From: LMUY01 sp965199005
GTDB taxonomy: Bacteria > Pseudomonadota > Alphaproteobacteria > Acetobacterales > Acetobacteraceae
Assembly (NCBI GenBank): GCA_965199005.1
Contig: CBDAQK010000006.1
Location: 3,097,223-3,161,222, forward strand
Length of the DNA: 64,000 nt
Direction: 5' to 3'
Positions 9,493 to 17,611 of this stretch are shown in pieces. How positions within the stretch are numbered: position 1 is the first letter of the stretch; each line of letters starts with the position of its first letter. A program made the translations under genes and the position numbers. Below the pieces are notes generated by a model. The model worked only from the letters and a program-made list of their open reading frames with translations. It searched no databases and was not told the DNA's origin.

Positions 9493-10815
9493 TCAGGCGG
9501 CTCGGGCCAATGCCACCTCGTCGAGGCTCTCGCGGAGTGCCGCGTCCAGGATCGCGGTCGCGCGGTCGATCTCGTCGTGCGACACCGTCAGGGGCGGGGC
9601 GATGCGCCACACCGACCCGCGCTCCGGACGGCGGCGGATGTTCATGCTGAGGCCCTTCTCGAAGCATTTCCTCGTCGTGCGCGCGCCGAGCTCGTGGAAC
9701 GGCGTGCGGGACTCGCGGTCCTTCACCAGTTCGACGCCGAGCAGCAGGCCCTCGCCGCGGACGTCCCCGATCACCTCGTAGCGTTGCTGGAGCTCCTGCA
9801 TCCGGCCGCGCAGGTAGGCGCCGACCGTCCGCGCACGCTCGACCAGCTTCTCCTGCCTGAGCACGCGGAGCACGGCCAGCCCCACCTCGCCCAGCAGCGG
9901 GTCGGACACGTGGCTCGTGTAATAGGTGAATCCTTTGCGGTGCAGGTCTTCCTCAATCGCCGGCGTCGTGATCGTCCCGGCCATGGGCAGCCCGCCGCCG
10001 AGGGTCTTCGAAACGCTCATGATGTCGGGCACGACGCCGAAGAACTCCGAACCGGTGCGGTAACCGATGCGACCGAACGCCGTCTGCGCCTCGTCGAAGA
10101 TCAGCATCATGCCACGCTCGTCCGCGGCCTGACGGAGCGCCTGCATGTACGCCTTCGGCGGCACCAGCACGCCGCCGGCGCTGATGACGGGCTCGATGAT
10201 GATGGCGGCCGGCTTGCCCGCCGACTGCATGTCGAACATCTTGAGACCGAGTTGGAGGCAGGCGAGCGCCGACTCCTCCTCGGTCGCCGCCTTGATGGCG
10301 GGGCGGTAGGCGTTCGGCTCCGGCATCACGAAGGTGCCGGGTGCGGGGACGCCGTAGTTCTTCCGGTCGCTCGCGAAGGAGACGCCGCTGGCCGCGCCCG
10401 TCACGCCATGCCACGAGCCGCCGACCGCCAGGACCTCGTAGCCGCCCGTGTGCATCTTCGCCATGCGAAGCGCCACCTCGTTGCTCTCGGACCCGGTGTT
10501 GATGAAGAGCGACTTGGTGAGGCCGGCGGGCATCCAGTCCTGCGCCACGGTGCGCGCCAACTCCGCCACGACCTCGGGGATCATGCCACTGAACAGGTGG
10601 AAGGCCTTGCGCCCGGCCTGGTTCACGGCCTCCACGATGGCCGGGTGGTTGTGCCCGATCGTCGCGCACATCTGCCCGGAGGTGAAGTCGAGGATTTCGC
10701 GCCCCGTGTCGTCGGTGACGATGGTACCCTTGGCCGACACGAACAGGTTCGGGAAGGTGTCGCCGCCATAGCGGACCATGTACTCCGTGGCGGCGTCGCG
10801 CAGCGTGGTGTCCAA
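9493..10815 (-). CDS. Class III aminotransferase, 2,2-dialkylglycine decarboxylase-like
   Basis: This 440-residue PLP enzyme starts at TTG 10815 behind a GGAG ribosome site. Longer readings are junk. The PLP lysine is Lys270 in MSVSKTLGGG, with Asp241 in the DEAQTAFGR motif. Residues used by dialkylglycine decarboxylase are in matching places: Gln48 in FTSGQMC, Trp135 in GGSWHG, Ser76 in LFSGM and Gln244 in DEAQ. That enzyme decarboxylates 2,2-dialkylglycines and transaminates pyruvate. The substrate is inferred by motif match, and another omega-aminotransferase activity is possible. It lies next to transport and hydrolase genes for carbon and nitrogen scavenging. Confidence 0.88.
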   Translation of the reverse strand: MDTTLRDAATEYMVRYGGDTFPNLFVSAKGTIVTDDTGREILDFTSGQMCATIGHNHPAIVEAVNQAGRKAFHLFSGMIPEVVAELARTVAQDWMPAGLTKSLFINTGSESNEVALRMAKMHTGGYEVLAVGGSWHGVTGAASGVSFASDRKNYGVPAPGTFVMPEPNAYRPAIKAATEEESALACLQLGLKMFDMQSAGKPAAIIIEPVISAGGVLVPPKAYMQALRQAADERGMMLIFDEAQTAFGRIGYRTGSEFFGVVPDIMSVSKTLGGGLPMAGTITTPAIEEDLHRKGFTYYTSHVSDPLLGEVGLAVLRVLRQEKLVERARTVGAYLRGRMQELQQRYEVIGDVRGEGLLLGVELVKDRESRTPFHELGARTTRKCFEKGLSMNIRRRPERGSVWRIAPPLTVSHDEIDRATAILDAALRESLDEVALARAA

Positions 10816-10849
10816 GGAGGGCTCCTGTTCAAGGATGCTGGGGCGGCCA

Positions 10850-11269
10850 TCACGCGGCCATGGCAAGCGCGACCGCGAGGAAGGCGAGCCCGCAGAGCGC
10901 GTATGTGACGAGCTGTTGTGGCGCAAGCCCCAGCGGGCGCCCGGTCGCCGCCGCGAAAGGGGGATCCACCCAAGCTGTGCCCTTGAAGAGGGGCGCCAAA
11001 GCCATCGCGACGAAGTAGTTCGCCGCCGCCGCCGCCGCAATCAAGAACATCGGACGCGTCAACGGGCGCGAGCCGAACAGGATGGCAAGCGACAGCGAAC
11101 CGCCCAAGATCCCCAGGAGCATCGTTTGCGCGTTGTGGAACTTCGCATGCGGCGGCCAAAGGGGGTTCCAAAGATGTTGCCGAGCCGTGGCGGGAACGAT
11201 CGCGTCCGCCACTGCCCCGCCGAAGTTGAACACCGCAACGAAAGCGATGATCCATTTTGAGATTTCCAC
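10850..11269 (-). CDS. Small four-span membrane protein, uncharacterised (DUF6640-like)
   Basis: This 139-residue protein has four likely membrane spans: about 6-24, 50-66, 78-96 and 118-137. A conserved-looking WNPLWPPHAKFHNAQTMLLG segment follows the first span. It resembles small predicted membrane proteins annotated as DUF6640, whose function is unknown. It sits upstream of the aminotransferase on the same strand with a 34-base gap. A strong dyad lies directly in front of its start codon. Confidence 0.7.
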   Translation of the reverse strand: MEISKWIIAFVAVFNFGGAVADAIVPATARQHLWNPLWPPHAKFHNAQTMLLGILGGSLSLAILFGSRPLTRPMFLIAAAAAANYFVAMALAPLFKGTAWVDPPFAAATGRPLGLAPQQLVTYALCGLAFLAVALAMAA

Positions 11270-11271
11270 AG

Positions 11272-11303
11272 CACGTATCCTTTCCCTAACTGGAAAGGAC
11301 GTG
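11272..11303. promoter_or_regulatory. Dyad in front of the membrane protein gene
   Basis: CACGT, then CCTTTCC, a 6-base spacer, GGAAAGG, then ACGTG form an extended inverted repeat with a 2-base asymmetry. It ends 2 bases before the start codon of the minus-strand membrane protein gene. It could be an operator or an RNA hairpin covering the ribosome site. Confidence 0.45.
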
Positions 11304-11606
11304 CCGGAGGCCGGCCCCGCGGGTGCGGGCGGCTCGTACGAGCGTAAATGCCACCCGGACTACCGACCGGGCTGTGACTTTTACACGTCCACCCGCTTTA
11401 TCGCGGCCGGCGCAGCCTCCTGTCAATCCGCATTTTGTTCTAAATTCGAAACGACCACGGTACGGATCAGGATCGATCGCCGTGCCGGGCGGTCGAGCGA
11501 GGGATCAGCACTTTGCCCGTGGTCCGACCGGTCGTTGCCCTGCTCTGGAATCGCCGACATAGTGGCGGACCGCAACAGCGTCTGGACGCGAGGGTGGAGC
11601 GATGCA
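11304..11606. other. Intergenic region between divergent genes
   Basis: This roughly 300-base region lies between the minus-strand membrane protein gene and the MFS gene. Bases 11425-11455 are clearly poorer in G and C than the surroundings (TTTTGTTCTAAATTCGAAA) and are the best place for a promoter. I see no convincing gene here. Confidence 0.5.
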
Positions 11607-12983
11607 GTGACGGCGCCCCTTCGGTCCTCTCGGCCGCCTGACCAGGTCGGCATGCCGTTCGACGCGCAGCTGGGGCGGCCCACGCCCGTCCGGGCGCCTG
11701 GCAGCCGGGCAGTGGTCGCCACGATCCTGGGCAACGCGCTCGAGGTGTTCGACTTCACCGTCTACGCCCTGTTCGCGGTCCAGATCGGCCGGGTGTTCTT
11801 CCCGAGCGCGTCGGCATTCGGGCAACTGATGCTCTCCGTGGGCACGTTCGGGGTCGGGTTCATCGCGCGGCCGCTCGGCTCCCTGGTCATTGGCGCGTAT
11901 GCCGACCGGGCGGGACGCAAACCCGCGCTCACCCTCACCATCCTGATGATGGCAGCGGGCACCGGGCTGCTCGGGGTCACCCCGGGCTACGCCACGATCG
12001 GGATCGCGGCGCCGCTGCTGGTCGTGCTGTCGCGGCTGCTGCAAGGCTTCTCCGCCGGCGGCGAGATCGGCGCGGCGACGACCTACCTCATCGAGATGGC
12101 GCCGCCGGACCGCCGCGGCCTGTATGGCAGCTGGCAGAGCGCCAGCCAGGGCATGGCGATCCTGGCCGGCGGCCTGGTCGGCTTCGTCGCCTCGCTGCTG
12201 CTGACGCCGGCGCAGCTGGGGGAGTGGGGCTGGCGCATCCCGTTCCTGTTCGGCCTGCTGATCGCGCCCGTCGGCTTCTACATCCGCAGCCAGCTCGAGG
12301 ACACGGCGGAGCCTGGCGGCGCGGGTTCGGCCGCCGTGCTGTCCCAGCTCCTCGGGGAATACCGCCGCGAGCTGCTGCTGGCGACGGCCAGCATCATCGG
12401 CCCCACCATCTCGGTCTACGTCATCTCCAGCTACATGACGACGTATGCGATCACCGTGCTCAAGCTGCCGACCTCGACCGCGCTGCTCGCCGGGCTGGTG
12501 GCGGGGGTGGCCGCGGTGGTGGGCGGGCTGTCGGGCGGCTACCTGTCGGACCGCGTCGGCCGCAAGCCGCTGACGATCATCCCGCAGGCGCTGATCGTGC
12601 TGCTGGTCTATCCGGCCTTCCTCCTGGTGACGGAGCTGCGGACCGGGACGGCGCTGATGGCCATGATCGCCGTGCTGACGCTGCTGCGCTCGCCCAGCAG
12701 CGCCGTGGTGATCGTGCAGGTCGCCGAGTGCTTCCCCAAGGCCATCCGCACGACCGGCCTGTCCATCGCCTACGGGGTGGCGGTGACGGTGTTCGGCGGC
12801 ACGGCGCAGATCGTCGTCACCTGGCTGCTCGGCACGACGGGCAACCCGATGTCGCCTGCCTGGTACCTGGTGGCGGCCAACGCCGTCTCGCTGCTGGCCC
12901 TCATCCTGCTCAGGCCACGGCCGCAGGCGGACCTGATTCCGCCGCGGCACCCCGCAACCCCCGACTGGAGCGAACAACGATGA
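11607..12983 (+). CDS. MFS transporter, metabolite:H+ symporter (MHS) family
   Basis: This 458-residue, 12-span transporter belongs to the citrate/alpha-ketoglutarate/shikimate symporter family. GNALEVFDFTVYALFAVQIG in span 1, ADRAGRKPALT after span 2, and the loop SDRVGRKPLT between spans 8 and 9 are its hallmarks, along with LLQGFSAGGEIGAATTYLIE. The preferred start is GTG 11607, with GGAG seven bases upstream. ATG 11652 is the alternative and would shorten the N-terminus by 15 residues. Its stop overlaps the start of the M20 hydrolase (ATGA), suggesting that it imports that enzyme's substrate. Confidence 0.93.
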   Translation: MTAPLRSSRPPDQVGMPFDAQLGRPTPVRAPGSRAVVATILGNALEVFDFTVYALFAVQIGRVFFPSASAFGQLMLSVGTFGVGFIARPLGSLVIGAYADRAGRKPALTLTILMMAAGTGLLGVTPGYATIGIAAPLLVVLSRLLQGFSAGGEIGAATTYLIEMAPPDRRGLYGSWQSASQGMAILAGGLVGFVASLLLTPAQLGEWGWRIPFLFGLLIAPVGFYIRSQLEDTAEPGGAGSAAVLSQLLGEYRRELLLATASIIGPTISVYVISSYMTTYAITVLKLPTSTALLAGLVAGVAAVVGGLSGGYLSDRVGRKPLTIIPQALIVLLVYPAFLLVTELRTGTALMAMIAVLTLLRSPSSAVVIVQVAECFPKAIRTTGLSIAYGVAVTVFGGTAQIVVTWLLGTTGNPMSPAWYLVAANAVSLLALILLRPRPQADLIPPRHPATPDWSEQR

Positions 12984-14167
12984 AGATCGACCTGGACGCG
13001 ATCGCCTCCTACACCGACGAGCTGACCGCGATCCGCCACGACATCCACCGCCATCCGGAACTGGGCCTGGAAGAGGTCCGCACGTCCAAGCTGGTCGCCG
13101 ACACGCTGCGGTCCTGGGGCATCGAGGCGGATGTCGGGCTGGCGCGCACCGGCGTGGTCGCGACGGTGACCGGGCGGCGCCCGGGCCAGCGGGCGATCGC
13201 GCTGCGGGCCGACATGGACGCGCTGCCGCTGGAGGAGAAGACCGGGCTGCCCTACGCCTCCCAAACGCCCGGGCGCATGCACGCCTGCGGGCATGATGGG
13301 CACACCACGATGCTGCTCGGCGCCGCGCGCTACCTGAAGGAGCATGGCGATTTCGCCGGCACCGTGCACCTCATCTTCCAGCCCGGCGAGGAGGGTCAGG
13401 GCGGCGGCCGCATCATGGTGGAGGAGGGGTTGTTCGACCGCTTCCCTTGCGATGCGGTGTATGGCCTGCACAACAAGCCCGGCTACGAGGTCGGCACCTT
13501 CGCCACCCGGCCCGGCCCGATGCTCGCCGCCGCCGACCGGTGGGTGGCCACCTTCCGCGGCACCGGCGGGCATGGCGGCTCGGCGCCGCACCTCGGCACC
13601 GACCCTACCATCCCGCTGGCCCACTTCATCCTGGGCGTGCAGGGCATCATCGGGCGCAACGTCCCCGCGCTGCAGACGGCCGTGCTGTCGATCGGGCATA
13701 TCCTGGCCGGGCAGACGGGGGCTGGCAACGTGATGCCGTCCCAGGTGGTCGTCGAAGGCACCGCCCGCAGCTACCTCCCCGCGATCCGCGACCTGCTGGA
13801 GCGCCGGCTGGGCGAACTGGCCCACAACTTCGCCGCGGCGCAGGGCTGCGAGGGCACGGTGGTGTACGAGCGCAACTATCCCCCGCTGGTCAACGCCGCC
13901 GAGCAGGTGGGCGTGGCTGTGAAGGCGGCGCGCGCCATGGTCGGCCACGATGCGGTGGACGACGCGATGACGCCGATCACCGCGGGGGAGGATTTGTCGT
14001 TCATGCTCGAGAAGAAGCCGGGCATGATGATGATGATCGGCAATGGCGGCGGGGCTGACGGGAAGTTCCACAACGTCCACACCCCGCATTACGACTTCAA
14101 CGACGCCCTCCTGCCGCTGGGCGTTCGCTACTGGGTCAGCCTGGTGGCGGAAGAACTCGGCAGCTGA
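12980..14167 (+). CDS. M20-family amidohydrolase (HipO/AbgB-like)
   Basis: This 395-residue cytoplasmic metalloenzyme has the M20D motifs: RHDIHRHPELG near the start, RADMDALPL (77-85), HACGHDGHTT (101-110, with Cys103 and His105 as metal ligands), FQPGEEG (133-139, Glu137/138) and HNKPG. Members hydrolyse N-acyl or N-aminoacyl compounds such as hippurate, indole-acetyl amino acids or N-acetyl-diaminopimelate. Translational coupling to the MFS symporter argues for a scavenging pair that takes up and deacylates a conjugated amino acid. Confidence 0.94.
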   Translation: MKIDLDAIASYTDELTAIRHDIHRHPELGLEEVRTSKLVADTLRSWGIEADVGLARTGVVATVTGRRPGQRAIALRADMDALPLEEKTGLPYASQTPGRMHACGHDGHTTMLLGAARYLKEHGDFAGTVHLIFQPGEEGQGGGRIMVEEGLFDRFPCDAVYGLHNKPGYEVGTFATRPGPMLAAADRWVATFRGTGGHGGSAPHLGTDPTIPLAHFILGVQGIIGRNVPALQTAVLSIGHILAGQTGAGNVMPSQVVVEGTARSYLPAIRDLLERRLGELAHNFAAAQGCEGTVVYERNYPPLVNAAEQVGVAVKAARAMVGHDAVDDAMTPITAGEDLSFMLEKKPGMMMMIGNGGGADGKFHNVHTPHYDFNDALLPLGVRYWVSLVAEELGS

Positions 14168-14191
14168 GCCGTCTGGCCTGCCCGCACGCTC

Positions 14192-15046
14192 TTGACCCGC
14201 GCCAAGCAGTGGGCCGAGGCCGTTGCGGCCGGTATCCTCCTGGCGTTGGCGGCAACGCCGTTCGTCGCCCCGTTCCCCGAACCGCCGGCATTCGGGCGCG
14301 GGGCCGCCACCATCGTCGCGACCGTCCCTGTCCTGGCGGTGGTGGGCGTGACATCCAGGGCGGATCCGGCACGGCGGCAGCGGATCCTCCGTCGCGCCGG
14401 CCTCCTGCTCGCCATCAGCGCCGCCGCAGTGGTCGCCCGTATCCTCCTGGCAGGGGACATCAGCGCCAAGGTCCCGACCGCGGACATCCTGCCCAAGCTG
14501 TTCGCCTTGCAGGGCGAGGACGTCGATGACGCCGTCCTCTACGAGGTGTGGGTAGAGCTTTGGCTACTCTGCGCGGCCGTGACGGCCTCCGCCGTCGCAC
14601 TGCGTCGCGGCAGGCGGCGCCCACAGGGCCCGGCTGCTCCAGCCCCGCCCCGGGCGGCGCCATGGAACGCCGCCACGATCGTGCTCTGGCTCGTCGGCTT
14701 GGCGGCGCTTGCGGGCGCCGTGCTCGACGGCCACTGGACGACGGCGTTCCTCGACCGCGCTGTCCACGTGACCGGTCGCATCGCCGACCCACAGCCGCAC
14801 CCGCGCATCCGGTTCACGACCACGGAGGGCGTCGTCGTCGAGTTCACGCAGGACGGGTACGTTTCGCGCGCCGTGGGCGAGGCGGTGCCGGTGGCCTACC
14901 TTGCGCCCGACCCACCCGGCACGGCGCGGGCCGATACGGTCTGGGCCAATTGGAGCGACGTGTTCGGCTTGCTGTGGGTCGGCCTGGGCTTCACGCTGTT
15001 CCCGTTCTACGGCTTGCGCGCCAGGTTCCGCGTCGGGCGATGGTGA
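14192..15046 (+). CDS. Membrane protein with DUF3592-like periplasmic domain
   Basis: This 284-residue protein has predicted spans at about 10-28, 39-56, 68-86, 112-128, 156-173 and near the C-terminus (about 255-275). Between the last two spans lies a soluble stretch (VHVTGRIADPQPHPRIRFTT, then VVVEFTQDGY and VGEAVPVAYLAPDPPGTARAD). Its wording resembles DUF3592 domains, which have no known function. The start is TTG 14192, 24 bases after the hydrolase stop. No function can be assigned. Confidence 0.7.
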   Translation: MTRAKQWAEAVAAGILLALAATPFVAPFPEPPAFGRGAATIVATVPVLAVVGVTSRADPARRQRILRRAGLLLAISAAAVVARILLAGDISAKVPTADILPKLFALQGEDVDDAVLYEVWVELWLLCAAVTASAVALRRGRRRPQGPAAPAPPRAAPWNAATIVLWLVGLAALAGAVLDGHWTTAFLDRAVHVTGRIADPQPHPRIRFTTTEGVVVEFTQDGYVSRAVGEAVPVAYLAPDPPGTARADTVWANWSDVFGLLWVGLGFTLFPFYGLRARFRVGRW

Positions 15047-15063
15047 GCTGAAGGGACGTGACG

Positions 15064-15873
15064 ATGCGCGGGGAGATGCGACGGATTGCGGCCTGGCTTG
15101 TCCTGCTCATGCTTCCGGGCGGCGTGATCGCGGCTGCGCCTCCTCCAGCCGCGACGGTGATCGCTTCCATCGACCTGTCGCGCCCGTTCGCCACGCGCTC
15201 GGCCTGGCGCTTCACCGCCACGCAGGCGCCGGAGATCGAGGATCCGTTCGGCGGGAGCGACGACAAAGTGCCCGGCGCCATCACCCTCTGCCTCAGCAAG
15301 GCCGACGCGGGATCGTGCGACCCGCAGTTGCAGGGCCGACTGGACAACACGTCCGATGACGGCCTGTTCTCCGAGCGCCACTACCTGGACACGGCGGAGA
15401 TCGTGCATCCGCACGGGGCCTCCGGCGCGCCGATCCTGCTGGTGGCGACGGCCAGCCTGCACAGCGGCGATGGCGACCAGTCCAAGCTGACGGAGGCGTT
15501 CGCATACGATGGCGGGGCGGACCGGTTCGTGCGCGTCTACGAGCATTCGACCGGGCGGAACAACAACCAGGAGGTGCGGTATATGGAGGCCGGGCCGCTG
15601 GCAGGCGCCATCATCGCGGTTGACCCGACCGAGACCGCGCCGTTCGGCTACTGGGTGTCCGTCAGTTCGCTGACGGCGTACGCCTATCGGGAGGTCTTGC
15701 GGTATCGCAGTGCCACCACCTACGACGACGGCAACCCCTTGCCCGTGATCGATTCGGAGATGGCGAACATCGAACGGCGCCTCGGCCGGTGGCATTCCGG
15801 AATGCCGCTCCCGCTTCCCGCGCCGCCCTGCCCGAAGCCGCATCTGAAGGGCATGGAGCTGTGGTGCGAATGA
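15064..15873 (+). CDS. Secreted protein of unknown function
   Basis: This 269-residue protein starts at ATG 15064 behind GAAGGGA. It has a signal peptide (about 1-24, ending VIAAA) and a soluble mature part with DNTSDDGLFSERHYLDTAE, LLVATASLHSGDGDQSKLTEAFAYDGGADRFVRVY and a cysteine near each end. It probably acts in the periplasm. It follows the DUF3592-like gene by 17 bases and is probably cotranscribed. I do not recognise the family. Confidence 0.7.
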   Translation: MRGEMRRIAAWLVLLMLPGGVIAAAPPPAATVIASIDLSRPFATRSAWRFTATQAPEIEDPFGGSDDKVPGAITLCLSKADAGSCDPQLQGRLDNTSDDGLFSERHYLDTAEIVHPHGASGAPILLVATASLHSGDGDQSKLTEAFAYDGGADRFVRVYEHSTGRNNNQEVRYMEAGPLAGAIIAVDPTETAPFGYWVSVSSLTAYAYREVLRYRSATTYDDGNPLPVIDSEMANIERRLGRWHSGMPLPLPAPPCPKPHLKGMELWCE

Positions 15874-15889
15874 GGCGGCTGCCAGCAAG

Positions 15890-16017
15890 CGTAGCCCGTA
15901 TTCGCGGAGCGAATGCGGGACGATCGAGCCCAAAGGGCATCGGCAGCCAACTGTCGGAGGGTCGCCAAGTCCGCGGTGCCCGCCGTCCCGCATGAGCAAG
16001 CGCTCATACGGGCTACG
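15890..16017. repeat. REP/MITE-like element with 12-bp perfect terminal arms
   Basis: CGTAGCCCGTAT (15890-15901) is the exact reverse complement of ATACGGGCTACG (16006-16017). Internal smaller dyads lie near each end (CGCGGAGCG, GAGCAAGCGCTC). The 128-base element occupies the gap between the convergent secreted-protein gene and nrtR. No coding frame is convincing. Confidence 0.6.
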
Positions 16018-16056
16018 CCTTCCGCTCGCTCCGAACCGCCTTCGTCGCCTTCATCC

Positions 16057-16719
16057 TCAAATCCGATGCTGGAACGGAAACGCCCTGCCGGTGCGTAGCC
16101 GGTAGAGCCCGGCCGGCCGATGCGCGCCGACGCGACGGGCGTCGGCGGCCTCGACGATCCCCTGGTCGGTCATCTTGCGCCGGAACGAGGCCTGGTCGAG
16201 CCGGGTGCCCAGCACCTGCTGGTACACCGCATGCAGCTCCGTCAGGGTGAACAGCGGCGGCAGCAGGAAGGCCGGCAGCGCCGAATAGCTCGACTTGCCG
16301 CGCAGGCGGGCGACGGCGGCCTCGATCACCGCCGCGTGATCGAAGGCGAGCGGCGGCAGAGTATCGACCGGGTGTAGCGACAGCGTTCCGTCGGCCGCCA
16401 ACAGCTCGGCCTCGGGCACCAACGTGAAATATGCGACCGTCAGCGACCAACCCCGCGGGTCGCGCGCCGCGCCGCTGAACGTGCCGAGCTGCTCCAGGAA
16501 TCGGCAATCCACCCTCGCCTTGTCTTGCAGGATGCGGTGGGCCGAGGCTTCGAGCGTGCTGTCCTCCGGGACGTGGACGTAGCCGCCGGGCAGGGCTGCG
16601 ACGCCGGCGAAGGGCGGCCGGTCCCGCTGCATCAGCCCCACCGACAGCACGCCCTGGCTGAGGGTCATCAGCACGGCGTCCACAGTGACGATCGGGGAGG
16701 GAAAGCTTCGCTTGGCCAT
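16057..16719 (-). CDS. nrtR: NrtR-type transcriptional repressor of NAD metabolism
   Basis: This 220-residue protein has an N-terminal Nudix-like domain (about 8-140) and a C-terminal winged helix (about 150-220). The Nudix box is degenerate: after GGYVHVPEDSTLEASAHRI the REUxEE glutamates are absent. This fits a ligand sensor without hydrolase activity, as in the NrtR family that senses ADP-ribose. The C-terminal LTELHAVYQQVLGTRLDQAS and FRRKM segments match the NrtR wing. It is divergent from prs-nadV, with a palindrome between them, which is the classic NrtR arrangement. The start is ATG 16719, and GTG 16722 is equally possible. Confidence 0.92.
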   Translation of the reverse strand: MAKRSFPSPIVTVDAVLMTLSQGVLSVGLMQRDRPPFAGVAALPGGYVHVPEDSTLEASAHRILQDKARVDCRFLEQLGTFSGAARDPRGWSLTVAYFTLVPEAELLAADGTLSLHPVDTLPPLAFDHAAVIEAAVARLRGKSSYSALPAFLLPPLFTLTELHAVYQQVLGTRLDQASFRRKMTDQGIVEAADARRVGAHRPAGLYRLRTGRAFPFQHRI

Positions 16720-16724
16720 CACAC

Positions 16725-16745
16725 TAATATGTAATTTGCATATTA
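16725..16745. promoter_or_regulatory. NrtR operator-like palindrome
   Basis: TAATATG and CATATTA are perfect 7-base arms around a 7-base spacer. This is a strikingly A+T-rich 21-mer in a G+C-rich region. It lies 5 bases upstream of the nrtR start and 64 bases before prs, and its TAATA arms match the general form of NrtR boxes. Binding would repress both directions. Confidence 0.75.
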
Positions 16746-16809
16746 CCTGAAACTAGCGCATACCCCTCGGGCAGGGCAATCACAAACTGGCCCAAGGAAG
16801 GATCACACC

Positions 16810-17607
16810 ATGCGCCTTCGCCTGAGTCTCGCCGGTCAAGCCATCCCGCTGCGATGCTTCACCTTCCCCGGTGGGGAAATCCAGGTGCGGATCGAGGCGC
16901 CAGCCGGGCCGGCCGAGCAGGTGACGATCCGCGCGGACCTCACCGACTCCGACACGCTCATGGCGCTGCTGCTGCTCACCGATGCGGTGCGCCGCCATTA
17001 CGGCAACCCGGCGATCGACCTGGTGTGCCCCTATTTGCCCTACGCCCGGCAGGACCGGGTGGCCTATCCGGGGGAGGCGCTGTCCGCCGCGGTGGCCTGC
17101 CGGCTGCTGAACAGGGAGGGCTACCGCTCGGTCGAGGTCTGGGACGCGCATAGCGACGTGTCGCTCGCCCTGCTGGAGCGGGTGCGCAACCGCCCGGCCA
17201 GTGACTTCGCCGCCGCCATCGTCACCGCGCGCGACGTGGTGGTCGCACCCGACCTGGGCGCGGCCAAGCGTGCCGCCGGATGCGCCCGGCTCGCCGGCGC
17301 CACGCTGGTGCATGCGGAGAAGACCCGCAGCACCGACACGGGCGCCATCACCGGCACCGTCGTGCATAGCGGCCCCGTCGGCGAGCGGGACTTCCTGATC
17401 GTCGACGACATCTGCGATGGCGGCCGCACCTTCACCGAGCTGGCAAAGGTGCTGCGCCCGCTGACGGCCGGCCAGGTCAAGCTCTACGTCACCCACGGCA
17501 TCTTCAGCGCCGGGTTCGACGCGCTGGCGGCCGACATCGACCGCATCTACGTGGCCAACCCGTTCCCGGCCGAGTTGCCCGGCTTCGTTCAAACCGTTGG
17601 AGCATAA
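16810..17607 (+). CDS. prs: Ribose-phosphate pyrophosphokinase (short, NAD-salvage associated)
   Basis: This 265-residue enzyme makes PRPP from ribose 5-phosphate and ATP. It is shorter than housekeeping Prs (about 310). It has PYLPYARQDRV (flexible catalytic loop region), VVAPDLGAAKRA and the PRPP-binding motif VDDICDGGRTF (about 199-209). It lacks the usual FSGNANP-style N-terminus. It ends 4 bases before nadV and supplies its PRPP. It is probably repressed by NrtR through the palindrome at 16725. A separate housekeeping prs is expected elsewhere in the genome. Confidence 0.93.
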   Translation: MRLRLSLAGQAIPLRCFTFPGGEIQVRIEAPAGPAEQVTIRADLTDSDTLMALLLLTDAVRRHYGNPAIDLVCPYLPYARQDRVAYPGEALSAAVACRLLNREGYRSVEVWDAHSDVSLALLERVRNRPASDFAAAIVTARDVVVAPDLGAAKRAAGCARLAGATLVHAEKTRSTDTGAITGTVVHSGPVGERDFLIVDDICDGGRTFTELAKVLRPLTAGQVKLYVTHGIFSAGFDALAADIDRIYVANPFPAELPGFVQTVGA

Positions 17608-17611
17608 GACG

